From: Micromonospora rubida
Lineage (GTDB): Bacteria > Actinomycetota > Actinomycetes > Mycobacteriales > Micromonosporaceae
Length of the DNA: 64,000 nucleotides
Reading direction: 5' to 3'
Assembly: GCF_009908295.1 (NCBI RefSeq)
Contig: NZ_JAAALO010000006.1
Coordinates: 124,001 to 188,000, forward strand
Shown here piece after piece: positions 47,526 through 55,875 of the stretch. The notes beneath the pieces are model-generated. The model saw only the letters and a program-made list of their open reading frames with translations. It had not been told where the DNA came from and did no database searches. Each line of letters begins with the position of its first letter. Positions within the stretch are counted from its first letter, which is position 1. The position numbers were made by a program, and so were the translations under genes.

Positions 47526-48713
47526 TCAGGACGGGGGGCGCCACTGGGCGGCGACGGAGGCCGCGGTGGAGAGCAGGCGGGGGCTGATGGTGCCCAGGGC
47601 GGCGTCCCGGGCCCGCAGGGCGAGCCGGCCACGGGCCTGGAGCACCGCCGACATCCGTCGGGTCTGCCGGACCACGGTCGCCGCCCGGGGCCGGCGCAGC
47701 CGGTCGTACGTGGCCACCGCGTCCGGGAGGCGGGCCTCGCGCAGCAGCGAGGCGAGCGTGGCGGCGTCCTCGAAGGCCAGGCAGGCGCCCTGCCCCAGGT
47801 GCGGGGGCATGGCGTGGGCGGCGTCGCCCAGCAGCACCACCCCGCCCGGCCCGGCCGGGAAGCCGTAGGCGCGGGGCAGCGGGCGCAGCTCGCGGATCTC
47901 CTGCTGGACCACGTCGGCCGGGTCGGTGGCGTCGAGCAGCTCGCCGATCGGGGCGGGCCAGCCGGCGTACCAGCGGCGGAGCAGCGCGAGCTGGGTCTCC
48001 GGGGACTCCGGCCGGGGCGCTCCGGCCGCGGTGGCCACCCAGTAGATGCCGCCCCGGCTCGACCCGCCGGACGAGCCGCGTTCGCCCAGCGAGGCGGCCA
48101 CGAACCGGTACCCGGCGCCCAGGGTCTCCCCGCCGACCGGCTGGTCCGCCGGGAGCCGGGGCGCCCGGTACCAGGGAATGACCGCCCGCCACGCGGCGCA
48201 GCCGGAGCTGACCACCCCGGCCTCGGGGGCCAACTGCCGGCGGATCTCGCTGTCGGTGCCGTCCGCCCCGATCACCAGGTCGGCCTCGAAGCGCTGCCGG
48301 CCGTCGCCGACCGACGGCCGTTCACCGGGCTCGGCCCGGACCGTGCGCACCGTCACGCCGGTGCGCAGCTCCACCCGCTCGCCGAGGCCGGCGATCAGCG
48401 CGTCGTGCAGGTCCTCCTGGTGCACCACCACCGGCATCCGGTCGGCCGGGGTGGGGCGGGGCTGCACCAGCCAGTGCCCGTCCGGCCGGCGTATCCCGCC
48501 GTCGGGCAGCGGGGTGGCGATCGCGTCCAGGCCCGCGCCGAGGCCGAGGGCGCGCAGCGCGCGTACCCCGTTGGGCCAGAGCACGACGGCCGTCGGGTCC
48601 GGGCGGACCCGGTCGGCGCGCTCCAGGAGGGTGACCTGCCACCCGGACCTGGCGAGCGCGCCGGCGACCGCGAGGCCGCCGATCCCAGCCCCGACCACCA
48701 CCGCGGTACGCAT
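47526..48713 (-). CDS. FAD-dependent aromatic-ring-type monooxygenase
   Basis: PheA/TfdB or UbiH-like flavoprotein monooxygenase, 395 residues. FAD binds through VVVGAGIGGLAVAGALARSG and the second signature VVLLGDAAHAMPPHLGQGAC. The DG motif is DLVIGADGTDSEIR. It hydroxylates or epoxidises an organic substrate using NAD(P)H and oxygen; the substrate is unknown. ATG at 48713 has GGGGAGGGG just upstream. It follows lgt by 16 bases in the same direction and may be transcribed with it. Confidence 0.89.
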   Translation of the reverse strand: MRTAVVVGAGIGGLAVAGALARSGWQVTLLERADRVRPDPTAVVLWPNGVRALRALGLGAGLDAIATPLPDGGIRRPDGHWLVQPRPTPADRMPVVVHQEDLHDALIAGLGERVELRTGVTVRTVRAEPGERPSVGDGRQRFEADLVIGADGTDSEIRRQLAPEAGVVSSGCAAWRAVIPWYRAPRLPADQPVGGETLGAGYRFVAASLGERGSSGGSSRGGIYWVATAAGAPRPESPETQLALLRRWYAGWPAPIGELLDATDPADVVQQEIRELRPLPRAYGFPAGPGGVVLLGDAAHAMPPHLGQGACLAFEDAATLASLLREARLPDAVATYDRLRRPRAATVVRQTRRMSAVLQARGRLALRARDAALGTISPRLLSTAASVAAQWRPPS

Positions 48714-48729
48714 GCCGCCCCTCCCCCGC

Positions 48730-49959
48730 TCAGCTCTCCCGGTCGGTGGCGCGCGGGCCGGTCGTGCCGGCCCGCTCGTCGCCCGCCGGCACATCGCCCG
48801 CCGGCACTTCGCCCGCCGGCACTTCGCCCGCCTCGCGGTCGTCCGGCGCGTCGTCCCCGGTCGCCCCAGGGCCCGGAGTGTCGTCGTCCACGGCCGGGGC
48901 GGGCCCGCCGGGGCCCGGCATGTCGTCGTCGACGACGGCCGCGTCGGGGGCCACGCCCGTGTCCCGGTACGCGCGGAACTGCTCCTCGCTGACCACCCGG
49001 TACCCCTCCGGGGCGGTCGCCTGCGCGCCGGCCCCCCGCTGGGACAGGTCGACCTGGGAGACGTCGCCGCCGGTGGCGGCCGGGGCGGAGGCGGGCCCGC
49101 CGATCGGGACCAGGTATTCCCGGGGACCACGGACCCGCAGGAAGTAGATCAGCGCGCCGACGAAGACCAGGGCGGCCGTGAAGACGTTGAGCCGGACGCC
49201 CAGGATGTGGGTGGCCTCGTCGGTACGCATCAGCTCGATCCAGAACCGGCCGGCGGTGTAGCCCATCACGTAGAGCGCGAACGCCCGCCCCTTGCCGAGG
49301 CGCAGCTTCCGGTCGAGGAAGAGGACCAGGGCGGCGACGCCGACGTTCCACAGCGCCTCGTAGAGGAACGTCGGGTGGTACAGCCCGGGCAGCAGCACCG
49401 GCTCGCCGTCGATGGTCTTCGCGTGGCCGGGGTTGCTCGGGTCCATGTCGTGCACCCGCAGCCCCCAGGGCAGGGTCGTCAGGCCGCCGTAGAGCTCGTT
49501 GTTGAACCAGTTGCCGAGCCGACCGACGGCCTGGGCCAGCGGCAACCCCGGGGCGAGCGCGTCGGCCACCACGGTGAACGGGATGCCGAGCTGACGGGCG
49601 GCGAACCAGGCGCCGAGCGCCCCGCCGGCCACCGCGCCCCAGATGCCCAGGCCGCCCTCCCAGATGGCGAACGCCTTGAGCGGCTCGCCGCCGGCGCCGA
49701 AGTATTTCTCCGGGGAGGTGATCACGTGGTAGATCCGGGCGCCGATGATGCCGGTGGGCACCGCCCAGACGGCGATGTCGAGGACCGCACCGGGGGCGAC
49801 GCCGCGCTGGCGCAGCCGGCGCTCGGTGACCACGCAGGCCACCACGATGCCGGCGATGATGCAGAGCGCGTACGCCCGCAGCGGCAGCGGGCCGAGCTGC
49901 CAGACGGCCGTGCTGGGGCTCGGCAGGGCCGCCTGGGGAATCGTCGAGGCGAGGGTCAC
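48730..49959 (-). CDS. lgt: Prolipoprotein diacylglyceryl transferase with long C-terminal tail
   Basis: Membrane enzyme that adds diacylglycerol to the lipobox Cys of prolipoproteins. The core (about 280 residues, seven helices) contains IWEGGLGIWGAVAGG and the signature QAVGRLGNWFNNELYG. It continues another 110 residues in an acidic, Pro/Gly-rich cytosolic tail that ends in PAGEV-type pentapeptide repeats; total 409 residues. Actinobacterial Lgt often has such tails. GTG 49959 chosen; no strong ribosome site. Follows trpA by 60 bases, as in M. tuberculosis. Confidence 0.94.
   Translation of the reverse strand: MTLASTIPQAALPSPSTAVWQLGPLPLRAYALCIIAGIVVACVVTERRLRQRGVAPGAVLDIAVWAVPTGIIGARIYHVITSPEKYFGAGGEPLKAFAIWEGGLGIWGAVAGGALGAWFAARQLGIPFTVVADALAPGLPLAQAVGRLGNWFNNELYGGLTTLPWGLRVHDMDPSNPGHAKTIDGEPVLLPGLYHPTFLYEALWNVGVAALVLFLDRKLRLGKGRAFALYVMGYTAGRFWIELMRTDEATHILGVRLNVFTAALVFVGALIYFLRVRGPREYLVPIGGPASAPAATGGDVSQVDLSQRGAGAQATAPEGYRVVSEEQFRAYRDTGVAPDAAVVDDDMPGPGGPAPAVDDDTPGPGATGDDAPDDREAGEVPAGEVPAGDVPAGDERAGTTGPRATDRES
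48779..48835 (-). repeat. 15-bp coding repeat in lgt tail
   Basis: Nearly four direct copies of a 15-base unit inside lgt, each encoding the pentapeptide PAGEV or PAGDV on the minus strand. It is in frame, so unit loss or gain would only alter tail length. Confidence 0.8.
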
Positions 49960-50019
49960 GGGTGCACACGCTACCGCTGTGCACCGCCGCAGCGGCACCC
50001 CGGTCGGGTGACCGGGGCG

Positions 50020-50823
50020 TCAGCGACGCGGGTTTCGCACCCCGTCGGCGAGTTCGGCGCTCAGGGCGCGCAGGGCGGCCAGGCCGGCGGCCGGGTCGGG
50101 CGCGTCGAGCAGGCAACGGACCAGCGCGCTGCCGACGATCACCCCGTCGGCGTAACCGGCGACCGTGCCGGCCTGCGCACCGGTGCCGACGCCGAGCCCC
50201 ACGCCGACCGGCAGTTCGGTGACCTCACGCAGCCGGGAGACCAGGACGGGGGCCGCGTCGGAGGTCTGCGCCCGGGCGCCGGTGACGCCCATGATCGCGG
50301 TGGCGTAGACGAAGCCGCGGCAGTGCTCCACGGTCATCTTGAGCCGCGCGTCGGTGGACGACGGGGAGACCAGGAAGGTGCGGTCCAGCCCGTGCGCGTC
50401 CGAGGCGGCCAGCCACTCGTCGGCCTCGTCGGGGATCAGGTCGGGGGTGATCAGGCCGGTGCCGCCGGCCGCGGCCATGTCCCGGGCGAACGCGTCGACG
50501 CCGTACTGCTCGATCGGGTTCCAGTAGGTCATGGTGACCACCGGGGCGCCGGTGGCCGCGACCGCCTCGACGATGCGCAGCGCGTCGGCGACCCGGACGC
50601 CGCCGGCCAGGGCGATGTCGCTGGCCTTCTGGATCACCGGGCCGTCCATCACCGGGTCGGAGTACGGGATCTCCACCTCGATGACGTCCACCCCGGCGTC
50701 GACCATCGCGGTCATCGCGGCGATGCTGCCCTCGACCGTCGGGAACCCGGCCGGCATGCAGCCCACCAGCACGGCCCGCCCGTCGGCCCGGGCCTTGTCG
50801 AACGCCACCCCGATCCGGCTCAC
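50020..50823 (-). CDS. trpA: Tryptophan synthase alpha chain
   Basis: Cleaves indole-3-glycerol phosphate to indole and glyceraldehyde 3-phosphate; 267 residues. The catalytic Glu and Asp lie in VDVIEVEIPYSDPVMDGPVI; the phosphate loops VGVGLGVGTGAQAG and GVIVGSALVR are present. GTG start lies four bases after the trpB stop, consistent with channelling partners made at equal levels. Confidence 0.97.
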   Translation of the reverse strand: MSRIGVAFDKARADGRAVLVGCMPAGFPTVEGSIAAMTAMVDAGVDVIEVEIPYSDPVMDGPVIQKASDIALAGGVRVADALRIVEAVAATGAPVVTMTYWNPIEQYGVDAFARDMAAAGGTGLITPDLIPDEADEWLAASDAHGLDRTFLVSPSSTDARLKMTVEHCRGFVYATAIMGVTGARAQTSDAAPVLVSRLREVTELPVGVGLGVGTGAQAGTVAGYADGVIVGSALVRCLLDAPDPAAGLAALRALSAELADGVRNPRR

Positions 50824-50827
50824 GCTC

Positions 50828-52063
50828 TCACTGCTCCTTGTCGAGGATGCCGAAGTACTCGCCAGCGGTGTGCACGTCCTTGTCGCCCCGGCCGGAGAGG
50901 TTGACCACGATGAGCGGCTCCCGGCCCAGCTCGGCGGCGAGCCCCGGGGCGATCTTCAACGCGCCGGCGAGCGCGTGCGCGCTCTCGATCGCCGGGATGA
51001 TCCCCTCGGTGCGGCAGAGCAGCTCGAACGCGGCCATCGCCTCGCGGTCGGTCACCGGCGTGTACGTCGCCCGGCCGCTGTCGTGCAGCCACGCGTGCTC
51101 CGGGCCGACGCCCGGGTAGTCCAGGCCGGCCGAGATCGAGTGCGACTCGATGGTCTGCCCGTCGGAGTCCTGGAGCACGTACGTGCGGGTGCCGTGCAGC
51201 ACCCCCGAGGAGCCGCCGGTGATGCTGGCCGCGTGCCGCCCGGTCTCCATGCCCTCGCCGCCGGCCTCGAAGCCGTACAGCCGCACGCCGGGGTCGCCGA
51301 CGAAGGCGTGGAAGATGCCCAGCGCGTTGGAGCCGCCGCCGACGCAGGCCGCGACCGCGTCCGGCAGCGCGCCGGTCAGGTCGAGACACTGCTGGCGGGC
51401 CTCCTCGCCGATGCCCCGGACGAAGTCCCGGACCATCTCGGGGAACGGGTGCGGGCCGGCGGCGGTGCCGATCAGGTAGTGGGTGTCGTCGACGTTGGCG
51501 ACCCAGTCCCGCATCGCCTCGTTCATCGCGTCCTTGAGGGTGCGCGAGCCGGCGGTGACCGGGACGACGGTGGCGCCGAGCATCCGCATCCGGGCCACGT
51601 TGAGCGCCTGCCGCCGCGTGTCGACCTCGCCCATGTAGACCACGCAGTCGAGGTCGAACAGGGCGGCGGCGGTCGCGGTGGCCACGCCGTGCTGGCCGGC
51701 GCCGGTCTCGGCGATCACCCGCCGCTTGCCCATCCGCTTGGTCAGCAGCGCCTGGCCGAGCACGTTGCGCACCTTGTGCGCCCCGGTGTGGTTGAGGTCC
51801 TCCCGCTTGAGCAGCACCCGCGCGCCGATCTTCGCGGAGAACCGCTCGGCCGGGTAGAGCAGCGAGGGGGTGCCGGCGTAGCCGCGCAGCAGCCCGTCGA
51901 ACTCGGCGAGGAACGACTCGTCGCCCATCGCCTTGCGGTACGCCGCGTCCAGCTCGTCGAGCGCCGCGACGAGCGCCTCCGGGACGAACCGGCCGCCGAA
52001 CCGGCCGAAGTGACCGGCGGCGTCGGGGAGCTGGCCGGTCGGGGCCGGGGCGTTGGCGCTCAT
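50828..52063 (-). CDS. trpB: Tryptophan synthase beta chain
   Basis: PLP enzyme joining indole and serine to form tryptophan; 411 residues. The Schiff-base lysine is in LNHTGAHKVRNVLGQAL, the PLP-phosphate loop is VGGGSNALGIFH, and ETGAGQHGVATATAAAL is the conserved COMM-domain entry. The N-terminus DAAGHFGRFGGRFVPEAL matches homologues. ATG with GAGAGGA upstream. It follows trpC by 40 bases. Confidence 0.97.
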   Translation of the reverse strand: MSANAPAPTGQLPDAAGHFGRFGGRFVPEALVAALDELDAAYRKAMGDESFLAEFDGLLRGYAGTPSLLYPAERFSAKIGARVLLKREDLNHTGAHKVRNVLGQALLTKRMGKRRVIAETGAGQHGVATATAAALFDLDCVVYMGEVDTRRQALNVARMRMLGATVVPVTAGSRTLKDAMNEAMRDWVANVDDTHYLIGTAAGPHPFPEMVRDFVRGIGEEARQQCLDLTGALPDAVAACVGGGSNALGIFHAFVGDPGVRLYGFEAGGEGMETGRHAASITGGSSGVLHGTRTYVLQDSDGQTIESHSISAGLDYPGVGPEHAWLHDSGRATYTPVTDREAMAAFELLCRTEGIIPAIESAHALAGALKIAPGLAAELGREPLIVVNLSGRGDKDVHTAGEYFGILDKEQ

Positions 52064-52103
52064 CGCGGTGTCCTCTCGCTGCTGCTTGTCGCCCCGACGC
52101 GGG

Positions 52104-52967
52104 TCAGCGCGCCGGGCGGGGCGTGGCCGGGTGGTTGCCGGCGTTGACCAGTCCGGCCACCGCGTCGCGGGGGCTGGACTGGGTGACCAGGCCCTCGCCG
52201 ACCAGCACGGCGTCGGCGCCGGCCGAGGCGTACCGGATCAGGTCGTGCGGGCCGCGCACGCCGGACTCGGCGATCTTGACGACGCTGCTGGGCAGGCCGG
52301 GGGCGATCCGCTCGAACACCGAGCGATCGACCTCCAGCGTACGCAGGTCACGGGCGTTGACCCCGATCACCTGGGCGCCGGCCTCCATGGCCCGGTCGGC
52401 CTCCTCCTCGGTGTGCACCTCGACCAGCGCGGTCATCCCGAGGGACTCGATCCGCTCCAGCAACCCGACCAGGGCGTTCTGCTCCAGCGCGGCGACGATC
52501 AGCAGGACCAGGTCGGCGCCGTGCGCGCGGGCCTCGTGCACCTGGTAGCTGGAGACCACGAAGTCCTTACGCAGCACGGGGACCTTCACCGCGGCCCGGA
52601 CGGCGGCCAGGTCGTCCAGCGACCCGCCGAACCAGCGCCCCTCGGTGAGCACACTGATCGCCCGGGCGCCACCGGCCGCGTACTCCGCGGCCAGCTCGGC
52701 CGGGTTGGCGATCTCGGCCAGCTGCCCCCTGGACGGCGACGAGCGCTTCACCTCGGCGATCACGGCCACGCCGGGCCGACGCAGGGCCGCGTACGCGTCC
52801 AGCGGCGGGGGCGCGGCGGCGGCCAGCTCGCGGATCCGCTCCAGCGGAATCTGCTCCTGCCGCCGGGCGACGTCCTCGCGGACACCGGCCAGGATCTCGT
52901 CGAGCACGCTTCCGGACGCCGCCTGACCGGCCCCGTCCCCCTCCGCGTGCGCATGGTCAGCAGTCAC
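52104..52967 (-). CDS. trpC: Indole-3-glycerol phosphate synthase
   Basis: TIM-barrel enzyme converting CdRP to indole-3-glycerol phosphate; 287 residues from GTG 52967. Key parts are VIAEVKRSSPSRGQL with the catalytic Lys, SVLTEGRWFGGSLDDL, VPVLRKDFVV, and IGVNARDLRTLEVD. GTG 52967 has GGGGAG nine bases upstream; an ATG at 52994 would add nine residues. First gene of the trpCBA transcript. A 14-base palindrome lies just upstream. Confidence 0.95.
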   Translation of the reverse strand: MTADHAHAEGDGAGQAASGSVLDEILAGVREDVARRQEQIPLERIRELAAAAPPPLDAYAALRRPGVAVIAEVKRSSPSRGQLAEIANPAELAAEYAAGGARAISVLTEGRWFGGSLDDLAAVRAAVKVPVLRKDFVVSSYQVHEARAHGADLVLLIVAALEQNALVGLLERIESLGMTALVEVHTEEEADRAMEAGAQVIGVNARDLRTLEVDRSVFERIAPGLPSSVVKIAESGVRGPHDLIRYASAGADAVLVGEGLVTQSSPRDAVAGLVNAGNHPATPRPAR

Positions 52968-53430
52968 CAACGGACTCCCCTCTCCGGGTGTCATGGGCCG
53001 ATGCTAGGTGGCGCCACCTGGGACCGGATGCCGGGGGTATGGCGCTCCTCACGAAATGGGCTGCGGCATAATGCCCGACTTCCGGTGAACACCGCATCAC
53101 GCAGCGCCACCGCGCCCGTCGATCGCGGTGACCCCGCAGCCGGCGCGTGCGCCGGTCGGCCCATCGACGGACACCCATTCCCATTCGACCATTGTCGGCC
53201 CGCGCCCACCCCCCGCGCATCTCGGTGGGTGCTGTGACGAAGGTCAAGGCGGAACGGCCCTGTCCAGGTCGCCGGCTCCGGGGGAGAGTTGACGTGCCGG
53301 TGACCGGGGCGAAACGTGAGCCGGGCATCGTCCTTCTCGGGCAGACTCGATTACGCGCCTGCTCGGGGCGTCGGGTGGCGCGGCGACGCGCAGCCCGGAA
53401 CCGTCGGAACGATCTTCGTGCGGGGTGACC
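52968..53430. other. Intergenic stretch upstream of trpC
   Basis: About 460 bases. It holds the trpC promoter region on the minus strand and the leader of a small plus-strand gene. A perfect palindrome AGGTGGCGCCACCT lies at 53006-53019. I saw no T-box sequence and no Trp-rich leader peptide. Confidence 0.55.
53006..53019. promoter_or_regulatory. 14-bp perfect palindrome upstream of trpC
   Basis: AGGTGGCGCCACCT is fully self-complementary and lies about 40 bases before the chosen trpC start. Possible operator or mRNA hairpin; no regulator can be named. Confidence 0.4.
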
Positions 53431-53688
53431 ATGAGCAACACCGAGCCCAACCCGGCCATCGGGCTGACCACCATCTCCCGTACCGTCGCGTCGCTCGCCG
53501 CCGGGGTGGTGCACACCCTGGAGCGCGCCGTGGTGGGGGACGGCCGGATCCGTACCGCGCGCGGCAACGCCTGGGAGGCGGTCTGCGCCGACCGGGCCCG
53601 CGCCGACCAGCGCGCCGAGCTGGACCGGCTGGTGGCCGAGCTGGTCGCCACCCGGGCCGCCGCCCGCGAGCGCCAACAGGTCGGCTGA
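53431..53688 (+). CDS. Small uncharacterised protein inside the trp region
   Basis: An 85-residue helical protein: NPAIGLTTISRTVASLAAGV, then VGDGRIRTARGNAWEAVCAD and an Ala/Arg/Glu helix. Almost every third codon base is G or C, so it is probably real. ATG 53431 is in frame with a GTG two codons earlier. It is read opposite to all trp genes and ends seven bases before the end of the trp membrane protein gene. Unknown function. Confidence 0.68.
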   Translation: MSNTEPNPAIGLTTISRTVASLAAGVVHTLERAVVGDGRIRTARGNAWEAVCADRARADQRAELDRLVAELVATRAAARERQQVG

Positions 53689-53695
53689 CCGCCCG

Positions 53696-54325
53696 TCAGC
53701 CGGCCGTCGGGTCCTCGCCGCGATCCAGCGCGTCCCACGCCTCGGTGGTGCGCCGCCCGGTCACCGGCCCGGCCGCCGCCGGCCCCGGCTCGGTGGCGGC
53801 CCGCCGGGCCGGCCGCTCGTAGCGGGCCCCCATCGCCGGCCAGCCCGCGCCGCGCAGTGCGGTGAGCGCCCCGCCCGCACCGACGAGCAGCCCGCCGACC
53901 AGGCACAGCGCCGGCCACTGCCGGCTGACCTCACCGTCGAACGCGGCGACCAGGCCGTACCCGCCGCCGGCCGCCACGACCGCGCCGAGCGCCAGCAGCA
54001 GCGCGCCGATCAGCCGGCGCAACGACCCCCGGGTGGCCAGCACCGCGCCGCCGCCGGCCAGCCCGACCACGGCCAGCGCCGACAGCCAGGGCAGCAGCCC
54101 CGCCCCGGTGCGCGCCTCGCGCACCGGCGGCAGCGGCGTGGGCCGGACGGTCAGCTCGACCGACCAGGTCCGGGTCGACGCCCACAGCGCCAGGCCCGCC
54201 CCGGCCAGGCAGAGCAGCACCGCGTACGTCATCTCGCGCCGCCGCCGCGCGGCCGGGACGCCCGCCCCGCCGGCCCCCGCCGCAGTCTCCGGGCCGTTCG
54301 CCGGGCCGTTCGCCGGGCCGGTCAC
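53696..54325 (-). CDS. Trp-operon associated membrane protein
   Basis: A 209-residue membrane protein of the family always found beside actinobacterial trpE (Rv1610 type). Four hydrophobic helices are visible, starting YAVLLCLAGAGLALWASTRT, then LLPWLSALAVVGLAGGGAVL and others. The C-terminus is Arg/Pro-rich and cytosolic. GTG start overlaps the trpE stop by four bases; an internal ATG at 54232 is a possible shorter start. Molecular function is unknown. Confidence 0.83.
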   Translation of the reverse strand: MTGPANGPANGPETAAGAGGAGVPAARRRREMTYAVLLCLAGAGLALWASTRTWSVELTVRPTPLPPVREARTGAGLLPWLSALAVVGLAGGGAVLATRGSLRRLIGALLLALGAVVAAGGGYGLVAAFDGEVSRQWPALCLVGGLLVGAGGALTALRGAGWPAMGARYERPARRAATEPGPAAAGPVTGRRTTEAWDALDRGEDPTAG

Positions 54326-55875
54326 CGGGCCGGCCGGAGGGTCTCGGCGGCGGCGATGGCGGCCAGCACGGCGGCGGCCTTGTTCCGGGTCTCCTGGTCC
54401 TCGGCGGCCGGGTCGGAGTCGGCCACCACCCCGGCGCCTGCCTGCACGTACGCCCGGCCGTCGCGGATCAGCGCGGTGCGGATGGCGATCGCCATGTCCA
54501 GGTCCCCGCCGAAGTCGAAGTACCCGACGGTGCCGCCGTACAGGCCGCGCCGGACCGGCTCCAGCTCCTCGATGATCTCCATGGCCCGGACCTTCGGCGC
54601 ACCGGACAGGGTGCCGGCGGGGAAGGTCGCCGCGAGCGCGTCGAAGGCCGTCCGGTCCTCCCGCAGGGTGCCGACCACGGTCGAGACGATGTGCATGACG
54701 TGGCTGTACCGCTCGATGGTGGCGAACTCGGACACCTCGACGGTGCCCGGCCGGCAGACCCGGCCCAGGTCGTTGCGGCCCAGGTCGACCAGCATCACGT
54801 GCTCGGAGCGTTCCTTCGGGTCGGCGAGCAGCTCGGCGGCGAGCCGGGCGTCCTCCTCCGGATCGTCGCCGCGCGGGCGGGTGCCGGCGATCGGGTGCAG
54901 CAGCGCCCGGCGCTGCCCGTCCGGGCCGGCGCTCACCTTCAGGTGCGCCTCCGGCGACGAGCCGACGACGTCGAAGCCGTCGAAGCGCAGCAGGTACATG
55001 TAGGGGCTGGGGTTGGTGGTGCGCAGCACCCGGTACACGTCCAGCGGGTCGGCGTGGGTCTGCCGCTCGAAGCGCTGGGCGAGCACGATCTGGAAGCACT
55101 CGCCGGCCCGGATCGCCTCCTTGGCCGCGTCGACGGCCTTCGGGTAGCCGCCCTCCTCGGTGCGGCTGACCACCTCGCCGACCGCCGGCCTGTCGACCGT
55201 GGAGATCATCGGCGGGATGGGCCGGGACAGCGCGGTGGTCATCGCGTCCAGCCGCCCCACCGCGTGGTGGTACGCGGCGGAGACCAGGGCGTCGCGGTCC
55301 GGCTCGTCCGGCGGCGGGAGCACCGCGTTGGCGATCAGGATCGCCGAGCCGTCGTAGTGGTCGAGGACAACCATGTCGGTGGCGAGCATCATGCCCAGCT
55401 CGGGCACGCCGAGGTCGTCCTCGGTCAGCTCGGGCAGCCGCTCGAAGCGGCGGATCAGGTCGTACCCCAGGTAGCCGACCATGCCGCCGGTGAGCGGCGG
55501 CATGCCGCTGGCCGGGTCCCAGGCCGGGCCGGCCAGGGCGTCGACCGTCTCGCGCAGCACCCGGACCGGGTCGCCCCCGGTGGGCAGCCCGGCGGGCGGC
55601 TGGCCGGTCCAGTACGCGGCCCCGTCCCGCTCGGTGAGCGTCGCGCCGCTGCGCACCCCGATGAACGAGTACCGCGACCAGGCCGACCCGGCCGGGCCGG
55701 CGCCCTGCTCGGCGGACTCCAGCAGGAACGTGCCCGGCCCGCCGGCCAGCTTCCGGTACACCCCGACCGGGGTCTCCGCGTCGGCGAGCAGCCGGCGGGT
55801 GACCGGGACGACCCGCCAGCGGGCCGCCAGGTCGGCGAAGGTGACCCGGTCCGGGCTGACGGAGCCGTCGGTCAT
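54322..55875 (-). CDS. trpE: Anthranilate synthase component I
   Basis: Chorismate-to-anthranilate enzyme, 517 residues, catalysing the first step of tryptophan synthesis. Recognised by the chorismate-binding HPIAGTRPRGDDPEEDARLA, HVMLVDLGRNDLGRVC, and the C-terminal GTVGYFDFGGDLDMAIAIRT. The N-terminal LLESAEQGAG belongs to the Trp feedback site. It needs a TrpG partner, not in this window. ATG overlaps the HisI stop by four bases, and GGGAG lies just upstream. Confidence 0.96.
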   Translation of the reverse strand: MTDGSVSPDRVTFADLAARWRVVPVTRRLLADAETPVGVYRKLAGGPGTFLLESAEQGAGPAGSAWSRYSFIGVRSGATLTERDGAAYWTGQPPAGLPTGGDPVRVLRETVDALAGPAWDPASGMPPLTGGMVGYLGYDLIRRFERLPELTEDDLGVPELGMMLATDMVVLDHYDGSAILIANAVLPPPDEPDRDALVSAAYHHAVGRLDAMTTALSRPIPPMISTVDRPAVGEVVSRTEEGGYPKAVDAAKEAIRAGECFQIVLAQRFERQTHADPLDVYRVLRTTNPSPYMYLLRFDGFDVVGSSPEAHLKVSAGPDGQRRALLHPIAGTRPRGDDPEEDARLAAELLADPKERSEHVMLVDLGRNDLGRVCRPGTVEVSEFATIERYSHVMHIVSTVVGTLREDRTAFDALAATFPAGTLSGAPKVRAMEIIEELEPVRRGLYGGTVGYFDFGGDLDMAIAIRTALIRDGRAYVQAGAGVVADSDPAAEDQETRNKAAAVLAAIAAAETLRPAR

